Below are positions 20,951 to 32,119 of a DNA stretch of 64,000 bases, piece by piece. The notes below the pieces were generated by a model, which made no database searches, had not been told where the DNA came from, and was given only the letters and a program-made list of their open reading frames with translations. This DNA is from Pilaira anomala (Eukaryota > Mucoromycota > Mucoromycetes > Mucorales > Mucoraceae). Position 1 is the first letter of the stretch; every line of letters starts with the position of its first letter. Made by a program: the position numbers and the translations under genes. The DNA lies in the NCBI GenBank assembly GCA_025716855.1, contig JAIXMQ010000001.1, positions 709,501 to 773,500 on the forward strand, read 5' to 3'.

Positions 20951-23900
20951 TACTACGAAAGTAATGATCTAAGGATTTTCTTTCCGCAAGGCCGCGTAAT
21001 TTGTCATCATCATAAACACTGTAGGCAAAAGAGACTTTCCGCAAGATCGTAAAACTTGCCACCAAAGGTTATGTTTCTTTTTATAGAGATGAAATCAAGA
21101 TAAATCATGTTTCATGTTGTATTACAACCATAACGTAAAGAAAAAAAAAAGGGTTCTCTTCTCTTTTTCATTTAAAATTAAAGACAGCTTTTAAAACTCA
21201 TCTGTATTACTTTAAAGGTTAAAATTTCAAGTTGTTGGATACTAGCTTCTCACACATTTTTTTTTAAAAAAAAAATCAATTAAATGTTTATAACTTGAGC
21301 ATAGAAAGTATTTTCAGGTCATGTACCCGTAACGAAACGTCATAATATTAAAAGTACTCAAGTATTTTTTTTTTTTCTAGTCTAAAAGCATTATTAACCC
21401 AGTGTGATTCTCATATGTGAAAAAGATGAAGCTTTTACTTACTATATTTCGTTTTTTATATAAGTGTTCTTGAAAGATAACCCTTGTTTTTTTTTCTCAA
21501 GAGAGAAAAATTTTGTTAATATATATCAAAATTAATTTTAAAAAAAAAGGGGGGGCTATACTATGATCAAATAAGTGTGTAATATAGATTTCATGACATC
21601 GATTTTTTTTAGAGCATAAAGTGCTTCGTTACCAAACTTCTGCTGACTTGGTACCACCTACAAGAATTCGCGGAGATCCGGTCGGTGTGGAATATAATAA
21701 AAACTTTTGTTTGTTTATTAAAACCTCTCTTATTTGTAATACGAACAAGCAGCATTTTTATAATAATCTAAATTGCTTACTGTTCATATTATTTTTAATT
21801 TTTGAAAAAAAAAAAAAGTGTAATTTATATATTCCTCGAAAAGGTCAATTAGAATTTAGAAAAACCCTCCCCCCCCATCTCTCTCAGATCTTTTTTTTTG
21901 ATTTTTTTTTTTTACAAGTGAATCAATTGTAAATAATCATCTTGAACAAAATAATATACCCTACGATGGTAATATGTGCTATTGGTCGAGATGTCTTGAG
22001 ACGCAAAAAACTTTCAAGAAGAAAAAAAAAAGAAGCATTTAAAACTAAGCCTTTTTGTTCCTTTTCTTTCTTATCTGATTCTCTCTATAAAATAAATAGA
22101 AAGACCGATTTTTTTTTTTTTTTCAAAGCGGGGGACGTTATGAAAAATAACAAACAAGGAATTGAATTATATAATTGTGTTTGTGTGTGCTACTTTTTGT
22201 TTATTTCTTCATGTATAATAATTAAAAAAAAAAATTGAATTAGTTGTGTTACTTTTAATATGTGTTTTTTTTTGACAAGATCAACCCCATTTTTTACCAG
22301 ATTTACCCAAAATGCCGCTTCTATTTAAAGTTTTATAATCAGAAAAGATTTGAGTGCGGCTTACATAATATAATAAAGTAATGCCATATCGTTACTTTTT
22401 TTTTTTTTTTTGACTGCAACTATCTCATTTCGTAAGCCAAAGATGACACGAATGGTATCTTTTAATTGTAGAAACAAGAAAAGTGGCCTACTTTTCATAA
22501 TCGAAGTAATTTATAAAATTGCTCAAGTTACATGTATTTTTTTTATTTCGGTTCAAACAAATGAAATCTTTTATTATGATTTTTTTTTTTTTTTTGGATA
22601 TACATACCTCTGTAATATAACACAGATAACGCATTGGACAAGAACGCGTAGATAGCTTTGTTTTTGCAGCAAAATAGCTTAGATGTATAGCTTTTACTTG
22701 TGTCCAACTATATGTATAAATTAGGTACCTGTTTCAAGAATATTGTTCCTTTTCTATATGTACCTTTTCTTTTATATATATATATATAAATAATGGCTGA
22801 GCTAGCATGTAGTACGAAATTTTTATGATCGGCGTAGATAAATTGTGTTTTCAGCTGTGAATATAGGAATAAAATAGCATATTACATATTTATTTTATAT
22901 ACAATATGCATGTAAAATGTATTGTTACGTATTAGAATCTTTTTTTTTTTATTTATTTCTTTAAAAAAATAGATTTTTTTAAATGTAGTAATAGTTACGA
23001 CATTATGAAATGTAATATATATACTCTTTATGAAAAAAGTTAGTCAATTTTTGACAAATGTAGACTTTTCCGACACATCTAACTATGTCAGAGACTTTCT
23101 TTGGTATTAAGAGTACATTTGGCAACTCTAGAAAAAGAGATATTTGTGTCATGTGCAACCGGATGTTGGGGCAGGGAAGGGGGTCTTTACAAAGCCGTAA
23201 ATAAAGAACTATATCGTAGATTTTTTTTTCTCAAAGTAGAAAATTCGTTTTTAAAGATAATAAGATATTAGGAGAAAAGTGAAAGTAAAAGCCATAAAGC
23301 AATTTTTCTTTTTTTTTTTTTAGATTCAGACCAAACAATGACACGCAGAAAAAAAAAAAAGCAAAGACCATGGTAGAGGTAACCCACATACAATGTACAC
23401 CTGATACAGCAGCAAACCCATTTTTAATAAGTTGTCTAACATTGTCATTCGACTCAATTACTTCCAAAAAAGGAGTCGTCGTCTATGGTTTCTATTCACC
23501 CAGATAAAGTTAGCGAAACAAATTGTTTGAATTAGGCCCATGAGGAGAAAGTGAGAGAAGAGAAATACTAATCCATGATATTTTGATATTGTTATATTTT
23601 TACTTTAAAAAAAAAAAAAATTTAATATTGACTTTTGTTTCTATGAATTATACATTATTTTCAGTTAACCGATCAATGGTAGAAAATATCAGAATGGGAT
23701 TATTAGTGCGCTCGTGTGGATACTGTCACTTTCATTTTTTTTCTAAACGGCTTTATATAAATATACTCTCTCTCCTCGTTCTTTCTACTTCATTTGGATA
23801 TGTTTTCTCTACTCTCTTTTTTAACTTTTTACAAGGTTTTCCAATTGCAAAGATTAATTACATTAAAATTACTACAGTTGTAATTTATGATATTATTTCG

Positions 23901-24061
23901 TTTTATATACCTTTTTCTTTTCTCAGTATAGGTATATACATAATATAGGGTCATCTTTTATATTATACCTTATCTTTATTTATTTATTTTTTTTCGACAA
24001 GGGATTTTTTGTTTACTACCACATCGATCTGAAATTCAAACAATTATAAAATAACTAAATG

Positions 24062-24100
<39 letters not shown>

Positions 24101-24966
24101 GTTACAACCCTTCAACCCGAGAAAGAGGTGACAAATATCTTTTTATAGAAATCACGATTGGTGGTGTTTTTTTTTTACTTGAATGACTCGACTGATTTTA
24201 TTTGACTGTATACATAAAAAAAAAAAAAAAAAGGAAGATCTCAAAAAAATACACACACAAATGCTTAATTTAGTGATGTTTTTTTTTTACACTCGGGAAC
24301 TTTGTACCTGGGATTTTTAAATTCTTTTTGAATTATCATACCCCACACATCTACAGAAAAATTGGTCTCGCCTTTCTCTTTTTCTTCTCAAAATTGACGG
24401 AGAGTGTATTTATACAAATTCTCTTTCTTTGTACTACCAGTTCATCAAAGATTCTTCTTTTTCGCAATTTCATGTACTCCATCACTAAAAATAGTGATAT
24501 TAAAAAAAACACACACAAGAAAAATCTTTTCATCCATTTATTCAAAGTGTCATGTTTTTTTTTAGGAAGAAATCTATATTATATAAGAAACAAACAACAA
24601 ACCTGAAAAAAAAAAAAAATCAAATAAACAAACAAAAAAAAAAAAAAAGATACCGTGCAGTCATGAGGTGTCATAACTACAAATCATCTGAACCTGCATT
24701 TGATATATACTTGTTTTATAATATATATATATAAATGTATTTTATTATCATTGGTATATCAGACGACATATATAAATGTTTTGATGAAATGAAGTAAGTG
24801 GAGGGTGGAATTTTTGTAAATAAATAAATAAAAAAAAAAAAAAAAAGATGATTCCTAAAGCTAATTAAAAATAAAAAGATGTAATATGGAGGAAAAAAAA
24901 AGGGGGGGGAGGGTAAACGAAATGTATAAGATAAATGGTGCAATTTTTTTTTTTTGTTTTTTTGTT
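20647..24966. other. 4.3-kb gene-poor region
   Basis: The interval is AT-rich with many homopolymers, including a T tract of about 35 bases at 24064-24098 and runs of G/C (21545, 24902). Short coding-like patches exist but none could be assembled into a gene: minus-strand 20950-21065 (MVASFTILRKVSFAYSVYDD...), plus-strand 21618-21700 (SADLVPPTRIRGDPVGVEY, flanked by AG and GT), and minus-strand 23380-23467 (MEVIESNDNVRQLIKNGFA). They may be exons of a missed gene or decayed sequence. No RNA gene was recognised. Confidence 0.5.
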
Positions 24967-25760
24967 TTAGCACTTGGGAAGGCATGAAGTAAGCCATGAT
25001 GGAGTATATAAAGAAATAAAAGATTTGTTGATTGATCTAGTGTTATCTACGGGTGATGGAGTAAATCTGTCTAACGGACTGACTGATAAGTCAGTGATAC
25101 TACTATCAAAACTATAGTTATCATCATCATCTTCTTCATCCGCAGTTAATTTACAAGAAGAAGGTTGATAGCCTCTTTCTCTTAACAATTGATGAGTCCA
25201 TAAAAGATAAAGACCTTCATCATCATCATTAGGACTAACGGTAGATGGTGCAGATGACCGAATACTGGGAGTTGTAGCTTTAGAATATGTGAAATCTATG
25301 TATACAGATTAAATTTAAATTTATAAAAAAAAAAAAAAAAAAAAAAAACTTTTTTGTATTAATTACCTGAAGATAAAGATCCGTAATCTGCAATTGCAAA
25401 TTGTGGGGGTGTTGTATTGATAGCAGTGTTTAATGGTAAGCGAACAATTTCTTCTTCATCTAATAATGTGTAATTACATAAGAAATTTGATACACACATG
25501 TATATACACATTTTTAATGTATACAAGAATAGATGAAACACATACCAATTGATTTTTGATCTGTTACTAAGAAAGACAAGGTAGATGAAGAAGGTGTAGG
25601 AGGAAATTCGGTTGAAGGAGAATGCTTTTTAAACTATATAGAGATTATGATGAATATACAACGTGCCAGAAACTATTTTTAACTATTAGTATATTTTTAC
25701 CTTTTCGTTAAACGATTGTGAAATAGATTGTTCGAATGAGGTATTCATCAATTGAGCCAT
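24967..25760 (-). CDS. Hypothetical protein, acidic and Ser/Pro-rich, 189 aa
   Basis: Four exons: 25701-25760, 25546-25633, 25367-25459 and 24967-25295, with all introns GT-AG and matching phases. The protein begins MAQLMNTSFEQSISQSFNEK, has a Ser/Thr-Pro linker (TEFPPTPSSS), a stretch ADYGSLSSDFTYSKATTPSI, one likely ordered helix (GLYLLWTHQLLRERGYQPS), an acidic run and SP-rich sequence (LSVSPLDRFTPSPVDN) that could be kinase targets. No known domain was recognised. It may be a regulatory or cell-cycle protein; that is a guess from composition only. Confidence 0.7.
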
Positions 25761-25981
25761 GAGATAATGTAAGTTTAAATAATAATGATATATAATAATA
25801 ACAATAATAAAAAAAAAAGAAATAATAATAAAAAAGAATGATTAAATGAAGTGTGAATGTTTATTTATATAAGAAAAAAAAAATGTCGGGGATGTAAATA
25901 ACAAAATGTTGTGGATGTGAAGGGCAACGTACTTAGTATAATAACTTCATCAAGTTTATTTTATTTATTTTTTTAGAGGAA

Positions 25982-26917
25982 TTAAATTCTATAAATACGT
26001 GTAGCATTTGTAACAAATAGTTTTTCTTTATCATCTTCTGACCAATCTTTTACAATTTCACATACAATCTCTAACCAAGATTGCCAAGAAGTATTTACAA
26101 GTTGAGATATAGGCCAATCTCCACCATACATTAGTCTGTCGATCCCAAAAGTATCTAGCGCGACTTGAATAAAGGGCTTCAATTGTTGTATCACATCAAG
26201 TTTGTCGTCATCATTACTGGATAATTCGGTTACTAACCCTGATAGCTTGCAGGAAACATTTTGGTTTGAAGATAACTTGATCATTTGTTCTTTCCAGAAT
26301 TCAAATTCAGTGTCGCCTGGTTTGCTATTGCAAGGTGGCTTGCCCATGTGGTCAAGAATAAATTGAACACGAGGGCATTGTGCCACCAATTCTTGTATAG
26401 GAGGGAATTGCTGAGGTGAAGCTCTACAACTGATACAGATATCAAAACTCAGATTAAATGATTCTAGACATTGTATTCCAGAAATGAAATCATCATTTAA
26501 AACCCTTTTTGGATCCAATGAGGGGTCTTGCAATAGATATCGAACTCCTTTTAATAATCCACCTTCTTTCCCACCCGTAAGACGAATCAATGTACCGAGA
26601 TAATTTGTAACATCTTGTTTTCCTTGAAAAACAGGTGCAAATGAAACAATACCTCCAATACCACCAAACTCTTTTGTACTCTTGAGTTGTTTTGCATATC
26701 GATAAATCCAATCGGCTTCCACAAGTCCGTGATAGGGGTCAACATCTGTTTCAACATAAATTGCTTGCTTTACCCCAGCCAATTTTACTTGATCTGTATA
26801 TTCTATTGCATCCTTATGTTTTGGGAATGGACTCGTTTTTATCCAAGGTACGTTGACCTCATCCGTATGCCAAAAATGTACATGAGAGTCAATCACTGAT
26901 GAATAAAGTGGGGCCAT
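25982..26917 (-). CDS. Amidohydrolase-2 family lactonase (L-fuconolactonase/PDC hydrolase-like), intronless
   Basis: A single uninterrupted frame of 311 aa. Metal-binding and catalytic landmarks of the amidohydrolase_2 (PF04909) TIM barrel are seen: SVIDSHVHFWH at the N-terminus, FDICISCRASPQQFPPI, VQFILDHMGKPP, VSCKLSGLVTE and the late RLMYGGDWPIS with the conserved Asp. This order matches fuconolactonase and 2-pyrone-4,6-dicarboxylate hydrolase relatives that open lactone rings. No signal peptide; cytosolic. It has no introns, unlike nearly every other host gene in the window, so retroposition or transfer from bacteria are options. Confidence 0.85.
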   Translation of the reverse strand: MAPLYSSVIDSHVHFWHTDEVNVPWIKTSPFPKHKDAIEYTDQVKLAGVKQAIYVETDVDPYHGLVEADWIYRYAKQLKSTKEFGGIGGIVSFAPVFQGKQDVTNYLGTLIRLTGGKEGGLLKGVRYLLQDPSLDPKRVLNDDFISGIQCLESFNLSFDICISCRASPQQFPPIQELVAQCPRVQFILDHMGKPPCNSKPGDTEFEFWKEQMIKLSSNQNVSCKLSGLVTELSSNDDDKLDVIQQLKPFIQVALDTFGIDRLMYGGDWPISQLVNTSWQSWLEIVCEIVKDWSEDDKEKLFVTNATRIYRI

Positions 26918-28263
26918 GATAAAAAGTTGTTGTTAAGAAAAGAAAAAAAAAAAGTAAAAAGGAAAAAAAGACTGTGTTTCTCTTTCTCTCACTCTCTTTA
27001 TTTCTCATGATATATATATTTATATATGTATGTGTGTGCCACAATTGATTAAAAACTATTGTATTTAGACTTGAATTCTATTACTTTTTCTCCGAGTTTA
27101 TTCACACACAAGTCAAAAAAATGTCCGGAAAAGATCAAATAAAGTTTTTTAAAAGTTTTGTTTTTGCTTTGATAATTACGTGTTGAATACACATCGTAAC
27201 GAATATTAGCCATATATACAATCGTCATATATATAGAGAAAACAACACCAATCGTTTTACTTTGATATCATTCTTTTTAATCGTAACACGCACAAATAGA
27301 AATTATTGCACCCCCTTTTTTCTGTCTAATTTTTTTTTAAAACTAGAAACCGTAAGAGAAAAGCTATTAATAGTAAAAAAAAAAAAAAAAAAAAGTGTTT
27401 GGGGAAAAAAAAAAAGAGACTTAAGCGGAAACAATTATTATTTTGTTTTGTGTAGAATCTTGCACGCGTTTCTAGATTTTTCTGTGTTGTATGTATGAAT
27501 AACACCTTCACATACGTTTTACTATTTATTTATTGGAATAAAAAGTTGAAACTAATACATAGATAAAGACTAAATGATTAACAAATGTACTTTTCTTGGC
27601 TTCTTAAAGTGAAAGCATTTTTGATACTGACAGGACTAACCAACGTGAAGGTGAAAGTACTAATATAGTCCCAAAAGATAAGAGTTTTTAACTACTCTCG
27701 CCGCGAATTCCCCCCCTCAGCATTACTCAGGTTTAGGAAGTATGCCGTTCATAAGAAGGCCGGAGAAGTCTGACACTAAGAAGCTCTTTGCCCAGATCCC
27801 TAAAGTGAAATTTAGAGAAGCCGACTTTTTATTAAAATGGAATAGCAACTAAATTGTTATCACAAATTGAAGTGCATGAAATCATAATAGTAAATCCTCT
27901 AAAGATAAATGTTGCGAAAGAGATACAAATGTTTGCAAAGTGTATTCTTTCTCTCATACTGTCTTCAACGTCGATCATTAGTTCACTTTTGATATAGCAA
28001 AGAATCTTACACCTATCCGCCCTTTTTCTGAAGATTTGTTTCCTTTCCAATGTAGATTTTTGTAAAAAGATATTTTTTTTTTTAAAAAAAAAAGTCTCAG
28101 AATCATTAGTTTTACCTGAGTTTTGTTTGCAGGATTTTGTACCTTTTTGGAAGGATTTACTCGTTTCTTTTCAAATATGTGAGATAGATTAATATTACCG
28201 GCAACTGCATTGCTATGTACTTGCTATCAAACGTAAAACAGGAGTTCTTCGGTATTGAATTTA

Positions 28264-28301
<38 letters not shown>

Positions 28302-28569
28302 TGAGTAACGATTAACTCACTTCTTTTGAGCCATAGAGCTTTCAGAGAAAAGACTAAAATCAGTCCTCAAACGACTTGTAATTAAATATCCAATGTCGTT
28401 TATTACGCATTACAGTTATGCGATCAAATAGAGAGGTTTTGAAGTGACGAACGCGTGACTGTGGTTATTTAACGACGCGCAAGCGTCCTGCTATTTGATT
28501 CCACTTTCTTTTTTCTTATAATTGAAATACTTTAATATTTTTTTTTTTTATTTCAAACATTCTTTTATA
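26918..28569. other. Intergenic region with a structured patch before UMP1
   Basis: The spacer holds A/T tracts, a T tract of about 30 bases near 28269-28298, and a small open frame at about 27688-27852 (+) reading ...PFIRRPEKSDTKKLFAQIPK... of unknown origin. Near UMP1, arms ATCAAATAG (28423-28431) and CTATTTGAT (28491-28499) enclose a smaller hairpin GACGC-GCAA-GCGTC (28474-28487). The UMP1 promoter must be in the last few hundred bases. Confidence 0.5.
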
Positions 28570-29265
28570 ATGGTAACAAAAAAGTAACATTTTAAAAGCA
28601 GTAGAACATTAATGTTTAATATTAGGCTCTTCGTCTTGCTCCTGAATCACACCCTGCAAATGTTATGAGTACTTTGAACACTACTCATCCCGAGTTAGGT
28701 GGTCATGATGCTTTACGTTATGGTACTCGTTCCATCAAGACAGAAGTTTTACCTGGACATCCTCTCGAAAATAGATTAAATAACGTAAAAATTAGATATA
28801 GAAGATATATGAGATGATTTTGGTTTTAATAACAGCGTTTTTTTTTTTTTTTTTTTTTTTGACGAGTAGTGGGAAGAGACACAATGGGAATTAAAATTGA
28901 ATTTGGCGCGTCAAGCATATGGTATGCACGCTCCTATCAAGATGATGATGGAAAAGAGCATAGTTGAAAAGGTATAATATATATATATAAAGAATTAAAA
29001 TGGTTGAATTGACACATGTTTGTTAGCGTCAACGTATGCCTATCATGCCTAGTTCCAACTTGCATTTAGATATCTTGATGGGTAAAGATGAAACTATTGA
29101 TTATGAAGATTTCCTCAATGGTAATGAACCGAGTTGTATCTATGTATATATTAAAGATAAGTTTATTAACCGAGTGTATTATTATTATTATTAGATCCCG
29201 CCATGTCAACCGATTCCATTGATTTCCATACCGCTATGGAACATAAGCTCAACTTGAGACTCTAA
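28570..29265 (+). CDS. UMP1: Proteasome maturation factor Ump1/POMP
   Basis: Five exons: 28570-28572 (ATG only), 28626-28784, 28870-28971, 29027-29120 and 29195-29265; 142 aa. The protein reads M-ALRLAPESHPANVMSTLN, then GGHDALRYGTRSIKTEVLPG, HPLENRLNNWEETQWELKLN, PIKMMMEKSIVEKRQRMPIM, SSNLHLDILMGKDETIDYED and a C-terminal AMEHKLNLRL. These match Ump1/POMP, the chaperone that holds half-proteasomes together and is the first substrate of the new 20S proteasome. No other in-frame ATG lies before exon 2, so the start codon is followed directly by a GTAACA donor. The stop is 93 bp from the convergent carboxylase gene. Confidence 0.93.
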
Positions 29266-29358
29266 ATATTACAAATCATCTTTCTTCTATATATAAAATA
29301 TTGTTTATTATCAATTCTTTTTTTTTTTTAAAGTAAACATTTATAAAGGATAAATAAA

Positions 29359-31869
29359 CTATTTCTTTATATCATCCACAGTACACATCAAGATTCTAGC
29401 GTCAACTAATTGATTTTCTTCTACTCTCATTGTAACAATACCATCATGACGACTAAGAATCTTCACTTCAGTCTTCATAGACTCAATAGATAAGAGGGGA
29501 GTATTTTTTTTCACTTCTGAGCCAGTAGGTACGAGTACCTTCAAGATACGACAAGGCATAGACGATGTATAAGGAGTGACTCTATCATCTTCTACAGCAG
29601 CAGCTTTACTCTTGAGACGATCCACTTTGAGTAATTCAACTTGATGACCACGAACAAAATCATGTACGAAGATACATTTGTCGTCAACGTCTTGAACGTC
29701 CTCAGCAACATAAAAATGTTGTTGAGCGCCGTCAATTGTACAACGTAAGAGACCACGACATCCTTGTATACCTCGAGGACCCGCTACCTCTTTACCGAGA
29801 TCATTTTCAAAGAGAACAATTGAGATAGGAAGTTCAGGTACATCTTCTGCTTGTTTCGTTTCTTCTTTAGGAATCACGTTGGCTTTGAATAAATGTCTTT
29901 TATCGTTATTTGGGTCACCCAAGTAATCGTATTGAATTTGAACTTCATGACCACGATTGATAATAAAATTAATACGTTTATTACGCCATTTGATGTTACG
30001 CCATCCAGTTTGAATGTTCTTTAAATGCACCTGTTGACTACGACGAATGGACCAATCAAATAAAAGAGCAGCAACGAGACTATTCTGAACATGACTGATT
30101 TGAGGAGCAGGGAAAAGACGTTCTTTCTCTTGTACGATAAAGTTGGTATCAAAGGTACCAGATTGAAAACGAGGATTGTTCATGATACTGATCAAGAACT
30201 TTTGATTGGTCGTGACACCCACAATGACCGTTCTTGCAAGGACAGCCGACATACGACGCACGGCTTCTTCACGGGTAGGTGCATGTACAATGACTTTCGC
30301 CACCATGGAGTCATAAAAGATGGAAATTTCCGAGCCATCTTCAACACCTGTATCGAACCTTACACCCGGAATAAATTTAGAGGCGTCAGCTGGACTCCAT
30401 TTATGAATGATACCGGTTCGAGGACTAAAATCATTTTCTGGATCTTCTGCACATAATCGTACTTCGATAGCATGACCTTGAAACTTGATGTTTTCTAGAA
30501 TACCTAGGTCTTTTAAATTGGCTCCTTGAGCTACGAGTAATTGTAGTTCAACGAGATCTAAACCGGAGATGGCTTCTGTGATTGGATGTTCTACTTGAAG
30601 TCGAGTATTTAATTCTAGGAAATAGAATTTCTTGGTCTTTTCGTCTAAGATGAATTCGGCGGTACCTGCGCCTACGTAACCTAATTTACGACCGAGTTCA
30701 ACTGCTGCTGTTGTCATGGATGCACGGAGTTCAGTGTCTAATGCTGGAGAAGGTGTTTCCTTTAATAAAAAAAAAAATTGGGGAGATTTCTATATTAGGA
30801 TAATAAAGTATGACATGTATGTTCTTTTTTTTTTTTACCTCGACTACTTTTTGATGTCTTCTTTGAACTGAACAATCACGTTCATTAATATGATAAACAT
30901 TTCCATATTTATCACCAAATATTTGAATCTGTATATATATATATGTATTTTTTAATGCGTATAGGTAAATAGATATTTACTTTTATCTTTTACCTCTACG
31001 TGTCGAATACTTTCAAAATATTTTTCAATTAAAAGTTTATCAGAGCCAAAGGCACGAAGTGATTCACCTTGAGCAGCCTCAATTTCTTCTCTCAACCTAA
31101 AAACACAGTTTTTTTTTTTAATATTAGACTTTTTTTTTTAAAAAAGTGATGCTATATTGTTTTTTTTTTTCTCCAAACTTACTTGCTTGTTTCGTATACA
31201 GCTCTCATACCTTTACCACCACCACCAGCAGAAGCCTTTAAAAGAATAGGAAATTCTAAATCATCATATATCACTAGGTTAAAAAAAAAGGGGGGGGGTA
31301 ATTCATGCAAAAAAAATTTATTTACCAATTCTCTTTGCTTCTTTTTCTAATGTTTCTACAGATTGATCTTGACCATTATAACCCGGAATCAATGGAATCG
31401 TATTCGCATGTTCTTGAATAAAGACTTTGGCAGCAATTTTATCACCAATGGCACGAATATTTTCAGGACGAGGACCGATAAAGTTAATACCTGCATCAAT
31501 CACTTGGTCTGCAAAATCAGCGTTTTCAGAAAGAAAGCCATATCCTGGATGAAGTGCATCTGCTCCAGATCTTTTTGCCACTTCAATTAATTTAGTTCCA
31601 TTCAGGTACGATTCAGATGCGATTGAAGAGCCGATATGATATGCTTCATCTGCCATTTTTACAAAGGGTGCATTTTCATCACTTTTTTTTTTTTTTAATA
31701 AATGGAATTGTTAAATACTTTAATTGTTTAAAAAAATATATTTATTTTTATATTACCTGTCAGAATAGACGGCTACCGTATTAATACCTAATCTTCTACA
31801 AGTGCGAATGACTCGACATGCAATTTCACCACGGTTTGCAATGAGAACTTTATAAATAGGTGTGGTCAT
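29359..31869 (-). CDS. MCCC1: Biotin-dependent acyl-CoA carboxylase alpha subunit (3-methylcrotonyl-CoA carboxylase type)
   Basis: Six exons: 31757-31869, 31326-31681, 31183-31255, 30994-31096, 30839-30928 and 29359-30759; 711 aa. The N-terminal biotin carboxylase has [35 protein letters not shown], the ATP-grasp loop [27 protein letters not shown] sequence and [17 protein letters not shown] linker domain and a C-terminal biotinyl domain follow; the carrier lysine is about residue 674, 37 residues from the end, in ESMKTE rather than the usual AMKM. Length and order fit MCC alpha (leucine breakdown), less so PCC alpha. The beta subunit is not in the window. No clear mitochondrial presequence is visible, since the domain begins at residue 5; an upstream exon may be missing. 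Confidence 0.85.
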
Positions 31870-32004
31870 ATAAAAAAAGAAACGTATGATAAATTAAATA
31901 GATAAGAGTGAACGTTTAAAAGCACAATTAAAAAAAAAAGAAAGAAAGAAAAAGGATACGAAAAAGAAAAAAAAGAAAAGAAAAGAAAGAGTTATTTTAT
32001 TTAC

Positions 32005-32006
<2 letters not shown>

Positions 32007-32042
<36 letters not shown>
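32007..32042. repeat. (TG)18 microsatellite
   Basis: A pure dinucleotide run lies between the divergent... head of the carboxylase gene and the tail of SGT1. It is noncoding and is likely to be length-polymorphic. Confidence 0.95.
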
Positions 32043-32045
<3 letters not shown>

Positions 32046-32119
32046 TCAAGAAACTTATTTCCTTTTTCAAGCATTTATGGCTGACATGAAGAAAACTTCG
32101 GCATATGAAAATGAAGTTT

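Noticed and set aside
20826..21065. 79-aa minus ORF as a gene
   Set aside because: The first 38 residues look plausible, but the rest is poly-Phe/Lys from homopolymers and no following exon could be found.
23583..23948. 121-aa hydrophobic ORF
   Set aside because: Phe/Ile/Tyr-rich composition is what AT-rich DNA yields by chance; no motif.
27262..27511. Overlapping ORFs on both strands
   Set aside because: Made of translated A and T tracts.
29359..31869. Pyruvate or urea carboxylase as the identity of the biotin enzyme
   Set aside because: No carboxyltransferase or amidase domain is fused; length and domain order fit an MCC/PCC alpha subunit.
18077..31869. A branched-chain amino-acid catabolic gene cluster (HIBADH plus MCC alpha)
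   Set aside because: The two genes are 10 kb apart with unrelated genes between and no other pathway members, so chance linkage is the simpler reading.
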